Origin: Cognatishimia activa
GTDB taxonomy: Bacteria; Pseudomonadota; Alphaproteobacteria; Rhodobacterales; Rhodobacteraceae
Direction: 5' to 3'
Length of the DNA stretch: 64,000 bases
Assembly: GCF_017798205.1 (NCBI RefSeq)
Contig: NZ_CP060010.1
Location: forward strand, 558,001 to 622,000
This document shows positions 8,181 to 17,582 of this stretch, one piece after another. A program made the translations under genes and the position numbers. Below the pieces are notes generated by a model. It was not told where the DNA came from. It did no database searches and saw only the letters and a list, made by a program, of their open reading frames with translations. Position 1 is the stretch's first letter, and every line of letters starts with the position of its first letter.

Positions 8181-9281
8181 CTAGTCATCTGAGAGCCCGG
8201 TGAGGGCTTGGGCGAAGTCTTTCGGATCAAAGGCGTCCAGATCGTCGATCTTTTCGCCAACGCCGATGGCGTGGATCGGAAGGCCGAATTTATCCGCGAG
8301 AGCGACGAGAACGCCACCTTTGGCAGTGCCGTCGAGTTTGGTCATCACGAGGCCTGAGACATCGGCGAGTTTCTGGAAAGTCTCGACCTGCGACAGTGCG
8401 TTTTGGCCGGTGGTGGCGTCCAGAACCAGAACCGTGTTATGCGGCGCGGTTTCGTCTTTTTTGCGAATGACGCGGACGATTTTCGCGAGTTCCTCCATCA
8501 GGTCCTGACGGTTTTGCAAACGGCCTGCGGTGTCAATCATCAGAAGGTCCGCGCCCATTTCTTCGGCCTGCGTCATGGCGTCAAAGGCGAGGCTTGCGGG
8601 ATCGGATCCTTCGGGCGCTGTCAGGACGGGCACGCCGGCGCGATCTCCCCAGACTTGCAGTTGCTCGACGGCGGCGGCGCGGAACGTGTCTCCGGCGGCG
8701 ATCACGACGGATTTGCCAGCGGCGGTGAACTGGCTGGCGAGCTTGCCGATTGTTGTGGTCTTACCCGCGCCATTGACGCCAACGACCAAAACCACTTGCG
8801 GTTTTTTCGGATAGAGCGGCAGGGGCTTGGCGACGCTCTCCATAATGCGGGTGATCTCGTCAGAAAGGAGCGTTTTGATTTCCTCAGTCGACAGGCGTTT
8901 GCCGAACCGGCCCTCGGCGATGTTTGCGGTGACACGCAGCGCGGTATCCACACCCATATCCGAGGCGATCAAAAGCTCTTCGAGCTGCTCCAGCATCTCG
9001 TCATCAAGTTCACGCCGCACAACGGGTTTCGCAGGCGCTGCCCCCGTCAGGCGGCTTAGCAAACTGCGCGTTGGCTTTTCGGGTTCCACAGGCGCTGGGG
9101 CCTCGGGCGCAGCCGGAGCGGCCTCGGCAACAGGCGCTTCCAGTTGGGGCTGCGCTTTCTCGGGCTGAGGCGCCTCTACTGGCGTTTCTTCACCGCCCTC
9201 TTCGACAATCGCATCAAGCCCCTCTTCGAGCCGGGAAGAAGACTTAAACAAACGCTCGCGGAGCTTGGAAAATAACGCCAT
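8181..9281 (-). CDS. ftsY: Signal recognition particle receptor FtsY
   Basis: SRP GTPase receptor at the inner membrane that docks ribosome-SRP complexes for cotranslational insertion. The 366-residue protein has an acidic Ala/Pro/Glu-rich A-domain (residues 1-75), the N domain (about 90-150) and the G domain. GTPase motifs seen are GVNGAGKTTT (168-177), DTFRAAA, DTAGRLQN, TKLDGTAKGG and the closing GVGEKIDDL segment. Length and motif order are normal. It begins a minus-strand run that continues into the EamA and yciB genes. Confidence 0.97.
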   Translation of the reverse strand: MALFSKLRERLFKSSSRLEEGLDAIVEEGGEETPVEAPQPEKAQPQLEAPVAEAAPAAPEAPAPVEPEKPTRSLLSRLTGAAPAKPVVRRELDDEMLEQLEELLIASDMGVDTALRVTANIAEGRFGKRLSTEEIKTLLSDEITRIMESVAKPLPLYPKKPQVVLVVGVNGAGKTTTIGKLASQFTAAGKSVVIAAGDTFRAAAVEQLQVWGDRAGVPVLTAPEGSDPASLAFDAMTQAEEMGADLLMIDTAGRLQNRQDLMEELAKIVRVIRKKDETAPHNTVLVLDATTGQNALSQVETFQKLADVSGLVMTKLDGTAKGGVLVALADKFGLPIHAIGVGEKIDDLDAFDPKDFAQALTGLSDD

Positions 9282-9341
9282 TGGGGCCTCGTCTTGATTT
9301 CAAACACATGTAGTCAATCAAGGCGGGGGTGAAAAGAGGTC

Positions 9342-10019
9342 TTAGAGCGCGATCAGAGGCTGCGCGAAGCCAGCACCAATCAGGATTGCGACTTGTGCCA
9401 GCGCATAGGCCACCCAGAGCACGATGGCGATTGGGACATACAAGACAGAGCTGTCTTTCAGGCGGAACAGATGAATGGCCAACAGCAGGTCAGAGAAAAT
9501 GAACAGAAACGCACCCATCGCGGCCAGCTCTCGTGCTGGCATCGCGGCAGCGGTCAGACCCATGAGCGTGATCAGAACAACATAGATGCGCACGGGCCAT
9601 TTGAGGTCTCTGGTATGCGGTTTCAGCCAGAATTCTGTCGACAGCGCGAGGGCCACAAGGATCACCGCCGCAGTCAAAGGCGGCGTGCCGCTGGTCAGAT
9701 CGTGGAAATGCACGATGTAAGCCAGATGCGCGGCGGCAAAGCCAATCAGACCGACCAGAAAGGCGCGATCTCCGGGGCGCGAGAGGGCGATGTCTCCGAC
9801 GAGAGACAAGGCGAGTGCTGCGATGACTAGCGGGTTGGCGAAATTCGCGAAGGCTGCAAAGACCAACGCGCCGACGGGCATGGCTTTCAGAATGGTTTTC
9901 CACCAGCTCGGCCCGCGCCAAGACGCAAAGATCGCGAAAAGCGCGGCGGTCACAAGGCTAAAAGAGACACCGCCCCAAAAGAGGCTTTGGCGAAAGGCGA
10001 TTTCTTCAAGGAAGGTCAT
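9342..10019 (-). CDS. YhhN-family lysoplasmalogenase
   Basis: A 225-residue membrane protein with about eight hydrophobic segments and the YhhN signature: KAMPVGALVFAA in helix 2, ALSLVGDIALSRPGDRAFLVGLIGF with the conserved aspartates, and GAFLFIFSDLLLAIH. Members cleave the vinyl-ether bond of lysoplasmalogens; the bacterial physiological substrate is often unclear. It follows the diaphorase subunit gene on the same strand after about 98 bases. Confidence 0.87.
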   Translation of the reverse strand: MTFLEEIAFRQSLFWGGVSFSLVTAALFAIFASWRGPSWWKTILKAMPVGALVFAAFANFANPLVIAALALSLVGDIALSRPGDRAFLVGLIGFAAAHLAYIVHFHDLTSGTPPLTAAVILVALALSTEFWLKPHTRDLKWPVRIYVVLITLMGLTAAAMPARELAAMGAFLFIFSDLLLAIHLFRLKDSSVLYVPIAIVLWVAYALAQVAILIGAGFAQPLIAL

Positions 10020-10117
10020 GGCGGCTCTGTCTTTGCGTCAGCCCAGAATAGGCAAAGCGCACGAGATTCGCGCGCTTTACTTTACGTTCGTTTGGCTGTG
10101 TTGCTTGAACTGACGGT

Positions 10118-11803
10118 CTAAATTTCGTCCGGGAAATGCTTGATCGTTAGCCGGATCGGGTTTGGCGCGGCTTGGCCAAGACCGCAGATCGAAGCATCGA
10201 CCATGGCTTGGCTGAGTTCTTCCAGTAGCCCCGTATCCCAACTGTCGCGGTTCATGAGCTTCACGGCCTTTTCGCAGCCCACACGGCACGGCGTGCATTG
10301 CCCGCAGCTTTCGTCCTCAAAGAACTTCAGCATATTAAGCGCAGCCTCTTTGGCGCTGTCTTGATCTGACAGGACAACAACAGCAGCCGAGCCGATGAAG
10401 GTGCCAAGCGGCTGCAGCGTGTCAAAGTCGAGCGGCACATCGTTGATCGAGGCCGGCAGAAGACCCGAAGATGGGCCGCCCGGCTGATAGGCCTTAAACG
10501 CGTGGCCCTCAAGCATACCGCCACAGGCGTCAATAATGTCGGTGATCGTGGAACCTGCGGGCAGCAGATGCACGCCGGGGTTCTTTACACGGCCTGATAC
10601 AGAATAGCTGCGCAGACCCTTGCGGCCGTTCTTTTCAACCGAGTTCAGACACTCTGGCCCCTCGCGGTTGATCTTGCAAACCCAATAGAGCGTCTCGACA
10701 TTATGCACCAAAGTCGGGCGGCCAAAGATGCCGACTTGCGCCACAAAAGGCGGTCGGTGGCGGGGCTCGCCACGTTTGCCCTCGATGCTCTCAATCATCG
10801 CGGATTCTTCACCGCAGATATAGGCCCCTGCCCCTCGACGCAGGTCGACGTAGCCGGGCTCGACGATACCGGCCTCTTCGAGAGCCTTGATCTCTCGGCG
10901 CAGGATCTCCAGCACGGCGGGATATTCGTCGCGCATGTAGATAAAGGCGCGCTCTGCCTCAACCGCCCAAGCGGCAATCAGCATGCCTTCAAGGAAGACA
11001 TGCGGAGTGCGCTCCAGATAATAGCGGTCCTTAAAGGTGCCCGGCTCGCCCTCATCGCCATTCACGGCCAGATAGCGCGGGCCGTCATTGGCGCGCACAA
11101 AGCCCCATTTGGTTCCAGACGGGAAACCCGCACCGCCAAGGCCTCGCAGACCGGCCTCTTTGACCTTTTCCTGAACTGCTTCCCAGTCGCCATTCGCGCG
11201 CAGGTCTTTGAGCGTCGCGTAGCCGCCTTGGGCCTCGTAAGCCGCAAAGGTTTCATACTCTGGGACATGCGCGTGGGAGTCACCCGCGGCAATCGCAGCC
11301 TCAACCTTTTCAGGGGTCGCATGGTCGATATGGTTGTGGCCGATCTCGAGCACCGGTGCAGTGTCGCAGCGGCCCATGCAGGGCGCGCGCACCACGCGGA
11401 CCTCTTCGGGGTTTAACCCATCCTCAAGCGCCTTTTGCAATTGCTGCGCGCCCGCGAGTTCACAGGACAAGCTATCACAGACGCGGATCGTCAACGCAGG
11501 TGGAGGCGTCTCGCCCTCGCGAACAACATCGAAATGCGCATAGAAGGACGCGACCTCATAGACCTCAGCCTGCCCGGTGCGCATCTCTTCGGCAAGGGCG
11601 CGCAGATGGGCGGCAGACAGATGGCCAAACGCATCCTGAATCAGATGCAAATACTCGATCAGCAGGTCACGATCGCGAGGACGATCCCCGATCAGGCCAC
11701 GCACCTCTTCCAGCGCGACATCATCAAGCTGCCGCCCCTTCGGGGTGTGCCGGCCCTTACCTTTGCCGGATTTCCAAACACCTTTGCGTTCATCGAGTGC
11801 CAT
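10118..11803 (-). CDS. NuoE-NuoF fused NADH-binding subunit (formate dehydrogenase beta / diaphorase type)
   Basis: A 561-residue fusion. The N-terminal NuoE-like domain binds a [2Fe-2S] cluster through C-x4-C (VCDSLSC) and C-x3-C (CMGRC). The NuoF-like domain has the NADH-binding GLGGAGFPSGTKW, the FMN-binding NGDEGEPGTFKD and GAYICGEE segments, and the [4Fe-4S] ligands CGQCTPC plus the later Cys in SICGLGQ. Such FdsGB-type fusions deliver electrons from a molybdenum formate dehydrogenase, or similar, to NAD+. No catalytic alpha subunit lies nearby: upstream is a divergent alkB and downstream a lysoplasmalogenase. ATG 11803 is preferred over ATG 11929, because homologues start there and a GGAG precedes it. 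Confidence 0.9.
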   Translation of the reverse strand: MALDERKGVWKSGKGKGRHTPKGRQLDDVALEEVRGLIGDRPRDRDLLIEYLHLIQDAFGHLSAAHLRALAEEMRTGQAEVYEVASFYAHFDVVREGETPPPALTIRVCDSLSCELAGAQQLQKALEDGLNPEEVRVVRAPCMGRCDTAPVLEIGHNHIDHATPEKVEAAIAAGDSHAHVPEYETFAAYEAQGGYATLKDLRANGDWEAVQEKVKEAGLRGLGGAGFPSGTKWGFVRANDGPRYLAVNGDEGEPGTFKDRYYLERTPHVFLEGMLIAAWAVEAERAFIYMRDEYPAVLEILRREIKALEEAGIVEPGYVDLRRGAGAYICGEESAMIESIEGKRGEPRHRPPFVAQVGIFGRPTLVHNVETLYWVCKINREGPECLNSVEKNGRKGLRSYSVSGRVKNPGVHLLPAGSTITDIIDACGGMLEGHAFKAYQPGGPSSGLLPASINDVPLDFDTLQPLGTFIGSAAVVVLSDQDSAKEAALNMLKFFEDESCGQCTPCRVGCEKAVKLMNRDSWDTGLLEELSQAMVDASICGLGQAAPNPIRLTIKHFPDEI

Positions 11804-11825
11804 TTGGGTGCTCCACAATTCGTCT

Positions 11826-11837
11826 TTGCCTAGGCAA
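11826..11837. promoter_or_regulatory. Perfect 12-bp palindrome upstream of the diaphorase gene
   Basis: TTGCCTAGGCAA is a perfect inverted repeat 22 bases upstream of the ATG at 11803, in the divergent space shared with the alkB-like gene. The position fits an operator or part of a promoter; the regulator is unknown. Confidence 0.4.
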
Positions 11838-11962
11838 TATACCCTAAGCGACGCGGGTCTTATCCTCAAAACGACATTCATTGCCTCTTTCGCGTTGCAT
11901 TTACCCAAGACTGGCCTCGCTTGTGGCACAAAATTTCCTAAGTTAGAGGAGATACCCCGATA

Positions 11963-11976
11963 AGAACGCGCGTTCT
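11963..11976. promoter_or_regulatory. Perfect 14-bp palindrome upstream of the AlkB-like gene
   Basis: AGAACGCGCGTTCT is a perfect inverted repeat ending 15 bases before the hydroxylase ATG, overlapping the likely mRNA start. It could be an operator. It is not a LexA box, because the GTTC halves are inverted. Confidence 0.4.
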
Positions 11977-11991
11977 GATGGAGTCGTAACG

Positions 11992-13029
11992 ATGCTTTGG
12001 TTCACTTTGGCCACCGCGGTACCGGTGTTTCTGCTGGCCCTCGCCGGGTTTCTGGGCGGGGTTTGGGCCATTGTGGCTGTGCTCTACCTGACGGCTTTTG
12101 TCTTCATCATGGACCGGCTGATTGAATACGCCGCGACGGACAAAGACACGCATGAAGAGTTCCCCGCAAGCACCGCGCTTTGCATTTTTCTGGGCTTCAC
12201 CCATCTGATCCTGATTGTCATCGCCATTCTTGCGCTCAGCGGTGAGACAGGCCTCAATATCTGGGAACGCCTCGCCTGTTTTGTTCTTTTCGGTCAATAC
12301 TTTGGGCAAGTCAGCAATGCCAATGCGCATGAGTTGATCCACCGCGGGTCTCGCTGGCTGAACCGGCTGGGTATCGCGGTCTATAGTTCGATTTTCTTTG
12401 GCCATCATGCGTCGGCCCATACCAAAGTGCATCACACCTGGGTCGGCAGCCTGCGCGACCCGAACACAGCGCGTCTTGGCGAGAGCGTCTATCGCTTCTG
12501 GCCGCGTGCCTGGTTTGGATCCTTCATGGCCGGCTTGCGCGCTGAAAACGTAATGCGCGCCCGCGCGAAAACACCAAGCCCTAAGTGGACACATCCTTAT
12601 CTCTGGTACGGCATTGGGACTTTGATCACCGTCGCCATTGCCTTCCTTTTGGCAGGCTGGGCGGGCATTGGCGCTTTGGTCGCGGTGTCGCTTTACGCCA
12701 CGCTGCAGCACCTCGCGAGCGACTACATCCAGCACTATGGCCTCAAACGTCGCAAGCTGGCGAATGGCAAACTGGAACCGGTCGGCGCACAACATAGCTG
12801 GAATTCTCCGCAGGTCTTTAGTTCTGCGATGATGCTGAATGTACCGCGCCATTCGGATCACCATCTGAACCCCAACCGCCCCTATCCGAACCTGCGCATC
12901 GAAGAAGACCGCATGCCGATCCTGCCGAAATCTCTGCCGGTCATGGGGATCATTGCGCTCTGGCCACCGCTGTGGCGCTCGATGATGGATGAGCGGGTTG
13001 CTGCTGTGAATGGCGTGACCCAGCCTTAG
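11992..13029 (+). CDS. AlkB-type membrane di-iron alkane 1-monooxygenase / fatty acid desaturase-like hydroxylase
   Basis: A 345-residue integral membrane enzyme with the complete histidine-box set: H-E-L-I-H (113-117), HH...H...HH (138-148), RHSDHH (286-291) and the AlkB-specific QHYGL (247-251). Six hydrophobic helices surround the boxes. AlkB enzymes hydroxylate terminal carbons of medium-chain alkanes using rubredoxin; no rubredoxin or AlkT is nearby, and the protein is shorter than Pseudomonas AlkB (about 400 residues), so the substrate is uncertain. ATG 11992 follows a GGAG. The gene is divergent from the NADH-binding subunit, and the two might share regulation. Confidence 0.88.
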   Translation: MLWFTLATAVPVFLLALAGFLGGVWAIVAVLYLTAFVFIMDRLIEYAATDKDTHEEFPASTALCIFLGFTHLILIVIAILALSGETGLNIWERLACFVLFGQYFGQVSNANAHELIHRGSRWLNRLGIAVYSSIFFGHHASAHTKVHHTWVGSLRDPNTARLGESVYRFWPRAWFGSFMAGLRAENVMRARAKTPSPKWTHPYLWYGIGTLITVAIAFLLAGWAGIGALVAVSLYATLQHLASDYIQHYGLKRRKLANGKLEPVGAQHSWNSPQVFSSAMMLNVPRHSDHHLNPNRPYPNLRIEEDRMPILPKSLPVMGIIALWPPLWRSMMDERVAAVNGVTQP

Positions 13030-13081
13030 CCCCGCTAAAACTTTACTGGAAAACACTGCGGGCTTTTGGCAGGCTCCCGGC

Positions 13082-13477
13082 ATGAGAATTTTTGTCACGA
13101 TCACGGCGGCTCTTTTCCCGCTTTTAACCCTTGCAGAAACGCCGCTCAGCCCTGATGCATTTGATCGCTATACGCGTGGCAAAACGCTCTATTATTCGAG
13201 CGATGGAAACCGCTATGGTGCCGAGGAATATTTCGACCAGAGACGCGTGCGGTGGAGCTTTCTGGACGGGCAATGCAAAGAAGGCACTTGGTACGCAAGT
13301 GGCAAGGACATTTGCTTTGTCTATGAAGACAACCCCGAGCCACAATGCTGGCAGTTCTTTTTAGAACCGGGCGGGTTAAGCGCGACGTTTAGCGGCGATA
13401 GCGCGGACACTACGCTTTATGAAATCACCGGCGCCGATGAAGAGATGCTTTGCCTTGGACCCGAGGTCGGCGTCTAA
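13082..13477 (+). CDS. Secreted hypothetical protein
   Basis: A 131-residue protein with a clear Sec signal (MRIFVTITAALFPLLTLAE). The mature part begins SPDAFDRYTRGKTLYYS and has a four-cysteine pattern (GQCKEGTWY, DICFVYE, PQCWQFF, MLCLG) that suggests two disulfides in a small beta-rich domain. The layout (domain-entry FDRYTRGKTL, then GTWY and ICFVYE strands) is seen in other short periplasmic proteins of Rhodobacterales, but no function is known. It overlaps the convergent xseA stop by 4 bases. Confidence 0.72.
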   Translation: MRIFVTITAALFPLLTLAETPLSPDAFDRYTRGKTLYYSSDGNRYGAEEYFDQRRVRWSFLDGQCKEGTWYASGKDICFVYEDNPEPQCWQFFLEPGGLSATFSGDSADTTLYEITGADEEMLCLGPEVGV

Positions 13478-14967
13478 AACAGGCTGCCTTGGTCGGGCGC
13501 ATCAGGTTTTACCGGTTTCGACACCTTGCGCGGGGCTTTCGCCACGCCATCCGGCGTATGCCGTCCATCCGCGAACTGGATCTCAAGCTCTTTAGCCTTG
13601 CCAGCAGCCTTGGCCGTCGTGACCACCTTGTCTCCATCCCAAACCACCGCATAGCCGCGCTCAAGAGTGGCCTCATAGCCCAGCGTCTGGCGCAGGCGGT
13701 CAAGGCTTTCCAACCGGTCCTTTAGCGTCTTGGTCTGAGAGGTCGCAGCGGTCACAAACCGCTGATTCAAAGCGTCCAATTTGTCTTTTTTTATCTGAAT
13801 GTCGCGTTGGATAGGGCGAATAGACAGGCGGTCGGCACGTCGACCCAGCGCCTCGCGTTTGGCATCGACTGCGCGCCGCAAATTGGTGGGGCGCAAAGAG
13901 GCCGCAACCTCGGTCAATTTCAAACGCCGCGTATCGACCGAACGCCGCAGGGCCTCTGGCAGTTTCTCCGATGCGCGATCCAGCCGCTGACGCGGCGTAT
14001 CCAACAGAGTGTCCACGCGCGGCATTGCCCGCGCAAGATCCCGCAGGCGTTGTCCGCGTTGCGTGATCGACTGGGTCAGCGCCCGTGTTAGTCTCGCGCC
14101 CTGCTCATCCGTCCAGCCCATCAGTTCCAGCCGCACAGGCACCGCGAGTTCCGCCGCCGCCGTCGGCGTTGGCGCGCGCTTGTCAGAGGCAAAGTCGATC
14201 AGGGTCGTGTCAGTCTCGTGGCCTACGGCTGAGATCAGCGGAATGCCCGACGCAGCTGCCGCGCGCACGACGATCTCTTCGTTAAAGCCCCAAAGATCTT
14301 CGACCGAGCCGCCACCACGGGCGACGATGATCAGATCGGGACGCGGCAAGGCTCCGCCGGGCGTGAGCGCGTTGAACCCCTCGATCCCCCGCGCCACCTC
14401 TGGCGCGCATTTGTCGCCCTGCACGGCGACTGGCCAGATCAGGACTTTGCTAGGGAAGCGGTCGCGAAGGCGATGCAGAATGTCTCGGATCACGGCACCG
14501 GAGGGTGAAGTCACAACGCCGATTATCGACGGCAAATAGGGGATCGGCTTCTTACGGCTTTGGTCAAAGAGCCCTTCGGCTGACAGCTGCGCCTTACGTT
14601 TTTCCAGCATCGCCATCAATGCGCCGACGCCGGCGGGTTTCATGTCCTCGATGACAATCTGGTATTTGGATTGCCCGCCAAAGGTGGTCAGCCGACCCGT
14701 TGCAACAACCTCCATCCCCTCTTCGGGGCGCATTGGCAGACGCGACGCCACGCCTTTCCAGATCACGCCAGAGATCACCGATTTGTCGTCTTTTAGATCC
14801 AGATAGACATGGCCTGACCGCGGAAAACTGACCCGCCCGATCTCGGCCCGGATCCGCACATGGCTAAACGTGCCCTCAATGAGTTTCTTAATGGCTCCAG
14901 AAAGCTCAGTAACGGAAAACTCCGGGGCATTTTCGCCCTCTCTTGGGTCGTCGATCAGATCAGACAT
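13474..14967 (-). CDS. xseA: Exodeoxyribonuclease VII large subunit
   Basis: Catalytic large subunit of ExoVII, which degrades single-stranded DNA with the small subunit XseB. The protein (497 residues from ATG 14967) starts with an OB-fold (EFSVTELSGAIKKLIEG, then GHVYLDLKDDKSVI), followed by the conserved catalytic-domain segments VTSPSGAVIRDI, ARGGGSVEDLWGFNEE and SAVGHETD. A long coiled-coil region and the closing ERGYAVVWDGD segment complete it. The upstream in-frame extension would run into purD, so 14967 is the start. It is divergent from purD, a frequent alphaproteobacterial pairing. Confidence 0.96.
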   Translation of the reverse strand: MSDLIDDPREGENAPEFSVTELSGAIKKLIEGTFSHVRIRAEIGRVSFPRSGHVYLDLKDDKSVISGVIWKGVASRLPMRPEEGMEVVATGRLTTFGGQSKYQIVIEDMKPAGVGALMAMLEKRKAQLSAEGLFDQSRKKPIPYLPSIIGVVTSPSGAVIRDILHRLRDRFPSKVLIWPVAVQGDKCAPEVARGIEGFNALTPGGALPRPDLIIVARGGGSVEDLWGFNEEIVVRAAAASGIPLISAVGHETDTTLIDFASDKRAPTPTAAAELAVPVRLELMGWTDEQGARLTRALTQSITQRGQRLRDLARAMPRVDTLLDTPRQRLDRASEKLPEALRRSVDTRRLKLTEVAASLRPTNLRRAVDAKREALGRRADRLSIRPIQRDIQIKKDKLDALNQRFVTAATSQTKTLKDRLESLDRLRQTLGYEATLERGYAVVWDGDKVVTTAKAAGKAKELEIQFADGRHTPDGVAKAPRKVSKPVKPDAPDQGSLF

Positions 14968-15054
14968 CTGGCCTCGCTTGATGTATTGCTGCGCAGAGCT
15001 TAGAACGCGCGTCAACAAAGGCCAAGCGCTTGCGCGATCATAAAAGGACACCCC

Positions 15055-16317
15055 ATGAACATTCTTATTCTCGGCAGTGGCGGACGCGAGCACGCATTGG
15101 CTTGGGCGGTGAAACAGAACCCGAAATGTGATCGTCTGATTGTGGCACCAGGCAATGCGGGGATCGCGCAGATCGCTGAGTGCGCGAGCTTTGATATCGA
15201 GAATGGCGCAGAGGTCGTGGATTTCGCCAGCGAGAACGCCATCGACTTTGTCATCGTCGGGCCTGAGGCGCCTTTGGCGGTTGGCGTTGCGGATCGTCTG
15301 CGCGAGGCGGGCTTTTTGACCTTTGGCCCATCAGAGGCGGCGGCGCGGCTGGAAAGCTCCAAGAGTTTCACCAAGGAAATCTGCGTCGCGGCCAATGCGC
15401 CGACGGCAGGCTATGGGCATTTCACAGATGCCGAAGCGGCCAAAGCGCATATCCGCGAAAACGGCGCGCCGATTGTGGTGAAGGCCGATGGTCTGGCCGC
15501 AGGCAAAGGCGTGATTGTGGCGATGGACGAGCAAACCGCGTTGGACGCGATTGACGACATGTTCGGCGGGGCCTTTGGTGGCGCGGGCGCAGAAGTCGTG
15601 ATCGAAGAGTTCATGGAGGGCGAAGAGGCCTCTCTATTCGTTCTGGTCGACGGCGAAGAAGTGCTGTCCGTCGGCACAGCCCAAGACCACAAGCGCGTGG
15701 GCGAAGGCGATACGGGTCTGAACACAGGCGGTATGGGGGCCTATTCTCCTGCTCCGGTTCTTTCGGCCGAGATCGAAGCTAAGGCGATGGAAGAGATCGT
15801 TAAACCCACCATGCGCGTTATGAAAGAGCGCGGGATGCCCTATCAGGGTGTGCTTTATGCGGGGTTGATGATCAAAGACGGGGAGCCTCGTCTGGTGGAA
15901 TACAACGTGCGTTTTGGCGATCCGGAGTGTCAGGTTCTGATGATGCGCTTGGGGGCGCAGGCTTTGGATTTGATGCAGGCGGTGGCTGAGGGCCGATTGG
16001 TTGAGGCACAGGTAAATTGGGCGGATGATCACGCGATGACGGTGGTGATGGCAGCCAACGGGTATCCGGGTTCCTATGAAAAGGGCACCGAGATCAAAGG
16101 ACTTGGCGATCTGCCGTCCGACAGCATGAACTATGTGTTTCATGCGGGCACCAAGGCGGAGGGCGCGGCGGTCTTGGCGTCTGGTGGACGCGTTCTGAAC
16201 GTGACCGCGCGCGGGGCATCGTTGCAGGAGGCACGGGATCGCGCCTATGCGATGGTTGAGGGCGTGGATTGGCCCGGCGGCTTTTACCGCAAAGACATCG
16301 GCTGGCGCGCGCTTTGA
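15055..16317 (+). CDS. purD: Phosphoribosylamine-glycine ligase (GAR synthetase)
   Basis: ATP-grasp enzyme of de novo purine synthesis that joins glycine to 5-phosphoribosylamine. The 420-residue protein is normal length. Visible signatures are the N-terminal ILGSGGREHALAW, the ATP-grasp segment VVKADGLAAGKGVIVA (about residues 141-156) and NTGGMGAYSPAP, and the catalytic VEYNVRFGDPECQ. ATG 15055 has an AAAGGA ribosome site. The intergenic region to xseA is short (about 90 bases) and presumably holds both promoters. Confidence 0.97.
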   Translation: MNILILGSGGREHALAWAVKQNPKCDRLIVAPGNAGIAQIAECASFDIENGAEVVDFASENAIDFVIVGPEAPLAVGVADRLREAGFLTFGPSEAAARLESSKSFTKEICVAANAPTAGYGHFTDAEAAKAHIRENGAPIVVKADGLAAGKGVIVAMDEQTALDAIDDMFGGAFGGAGAEVVIEEFMEGEEASLFVLVDGEEVLSVGTAQDHKRVGEGDTGLNTGGMGAYSPAPVLSAEIEAKAMEEIVKPTMRVMKERGMPYQGVLYAGLMIKDGEPRLVEYNVRFGDPECQVLMMRLGAQALDLMQAVAEGRLVEAQVNWADDHAMTVVMAANGYPGSYEKGTEIKGLGDLPSDSMNYVFHAGTKAEGAAVLASGGRVLNVTARGASLQEARDRAYAMVEGVDWPGGFYRKDIGWRAL

Positions 16318-16325
16318 GCCTTTGG

Positions 16326-16416
16326 CGAGGGGCCAGCCCCTCGTCGTCCATTGGTCGCTCGGACCAATGGCGCAACCAAGGACGACCCCCGGGATATTTT
16401 CAGCAAGAGAAAATGG
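16326..16416. repeat. Dispersed 3' element, copy B, with two hairpins
   Basis: Two hairpins (CGAGGGGC/GCCCCTCG at 16326-16343; CCATTGGTC/GACCAATGG at 16348-16370) follow purD, then a plus-strand core CCCCCGGGATATTTTCAGCA at about 16386-16405 continuing AGAGAAAATGG. It ends at the stop codon of the minus-strand VCBS-repeat gene. The core matches 8151-8180 and 51036-51069. The hairpins may also terminate transcription from either side. Confidence 0.7.
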
Positions 16417-17171
16417 TTACTTGCAGGCGAGAACGTCTGCGAGGGCGTCTTGCGAGAAGCTGTCAGCGGCTTGGCTCTTGATCGCTGCGCCGTCAAAGCG
16501 GGACACGATCACTGAGCGCCAGTTGGCATCAGCAGTGACCATCTCTGGACCCTTGCCGCAATCGCGAATGCCGCTGGAAATGTAGTCTTGTCCAATCTTG
16601 TGATTTGTCAGACCCGGTTTCTGAGCAACCTCGGTGAGTGCTCCGTTTTCATAGCGCCAGATACGCAGGGTCTTCGCCAGATGCGGGCGGTCGATATAGG
16701 CGATCTCGATCTTGCCGTCGCCATCCAGATCCGCAGCCCCAACCGGCGCGAGCCAGCGGTTGCGGGTGCCGATATAGGGGTTCGACGCCAAGAGGCCGTT
16801 TTCATCATAAATCGAAAGACGCGCGCCTTGGGTGGCGCTGCTTTCGATCACGATGACTTCAAGGTCTCCGTCCAGATCCACGTCAAAGAGGCGCGGTTCC
16901 AGATCTTCGAACACGCGGCTTTCGGGCAGCACGAGACGACGACGTGTATTGTCTTTTAGGCGGATCTCAAGCGTGCCCCATTCGATGGCATCGCCAAGCA
17001 CGCCGTGGGCATAGCGATCCGTGGGCTCTAGGTAGCGAGCCGAGACCACTTCGGCCTGCGCCGCCGTGACGCTCGCCGCCAAAGCCAGTGGCCACAGGCG
17101 CGACACATGCAACGCGCGGCGCGCGAAACCGCGCCACTCTCGCATCGCCAGACGCCGCGCCCGCGCCATCA

Positions 17172-17172
<1 letters not shown>
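16417..17172 (-). CDS. VCBS/FG-GAP repeat-containing exported protein
   Basis: A 251-residue protein with an Arg-rich N-terminus and a hydrophobic signal segment (about residues 27-40, ending near AQA). Two integrin-like FG-GAP/VCBS repeats are seen: LFDVDLDGDLEVIV and GAADLDGDGKIEIAY, whose D-x-D-G-D loops bind calcium in beta-propeller proteins. Two cysteines (RDCGKG and the C-terminal ACK) could pair. The start overlaps the ferredoxin stop (TGATG), so it is translationally coupled to that gene. The exported location makes direct contact with a cytosolic ferredoxin unlikely. Function unknown. Confidence 0.85.
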
Positions 17173-17528
<356 letters not shown>

Positions 17529-17582
17529 TTAGTGCGCCAAGCCCCCTTATGCCAGCCCGTTTTCGTCAGTTTCCTGTCACGC

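Noticed and set aside
11963-11976. AGAACGCGCGTTCT as a LexA box.
   Set aside because: The GTTC elements are inverted with a 4-base centre, not the direct GTTC-N7-GTTC arrangement.
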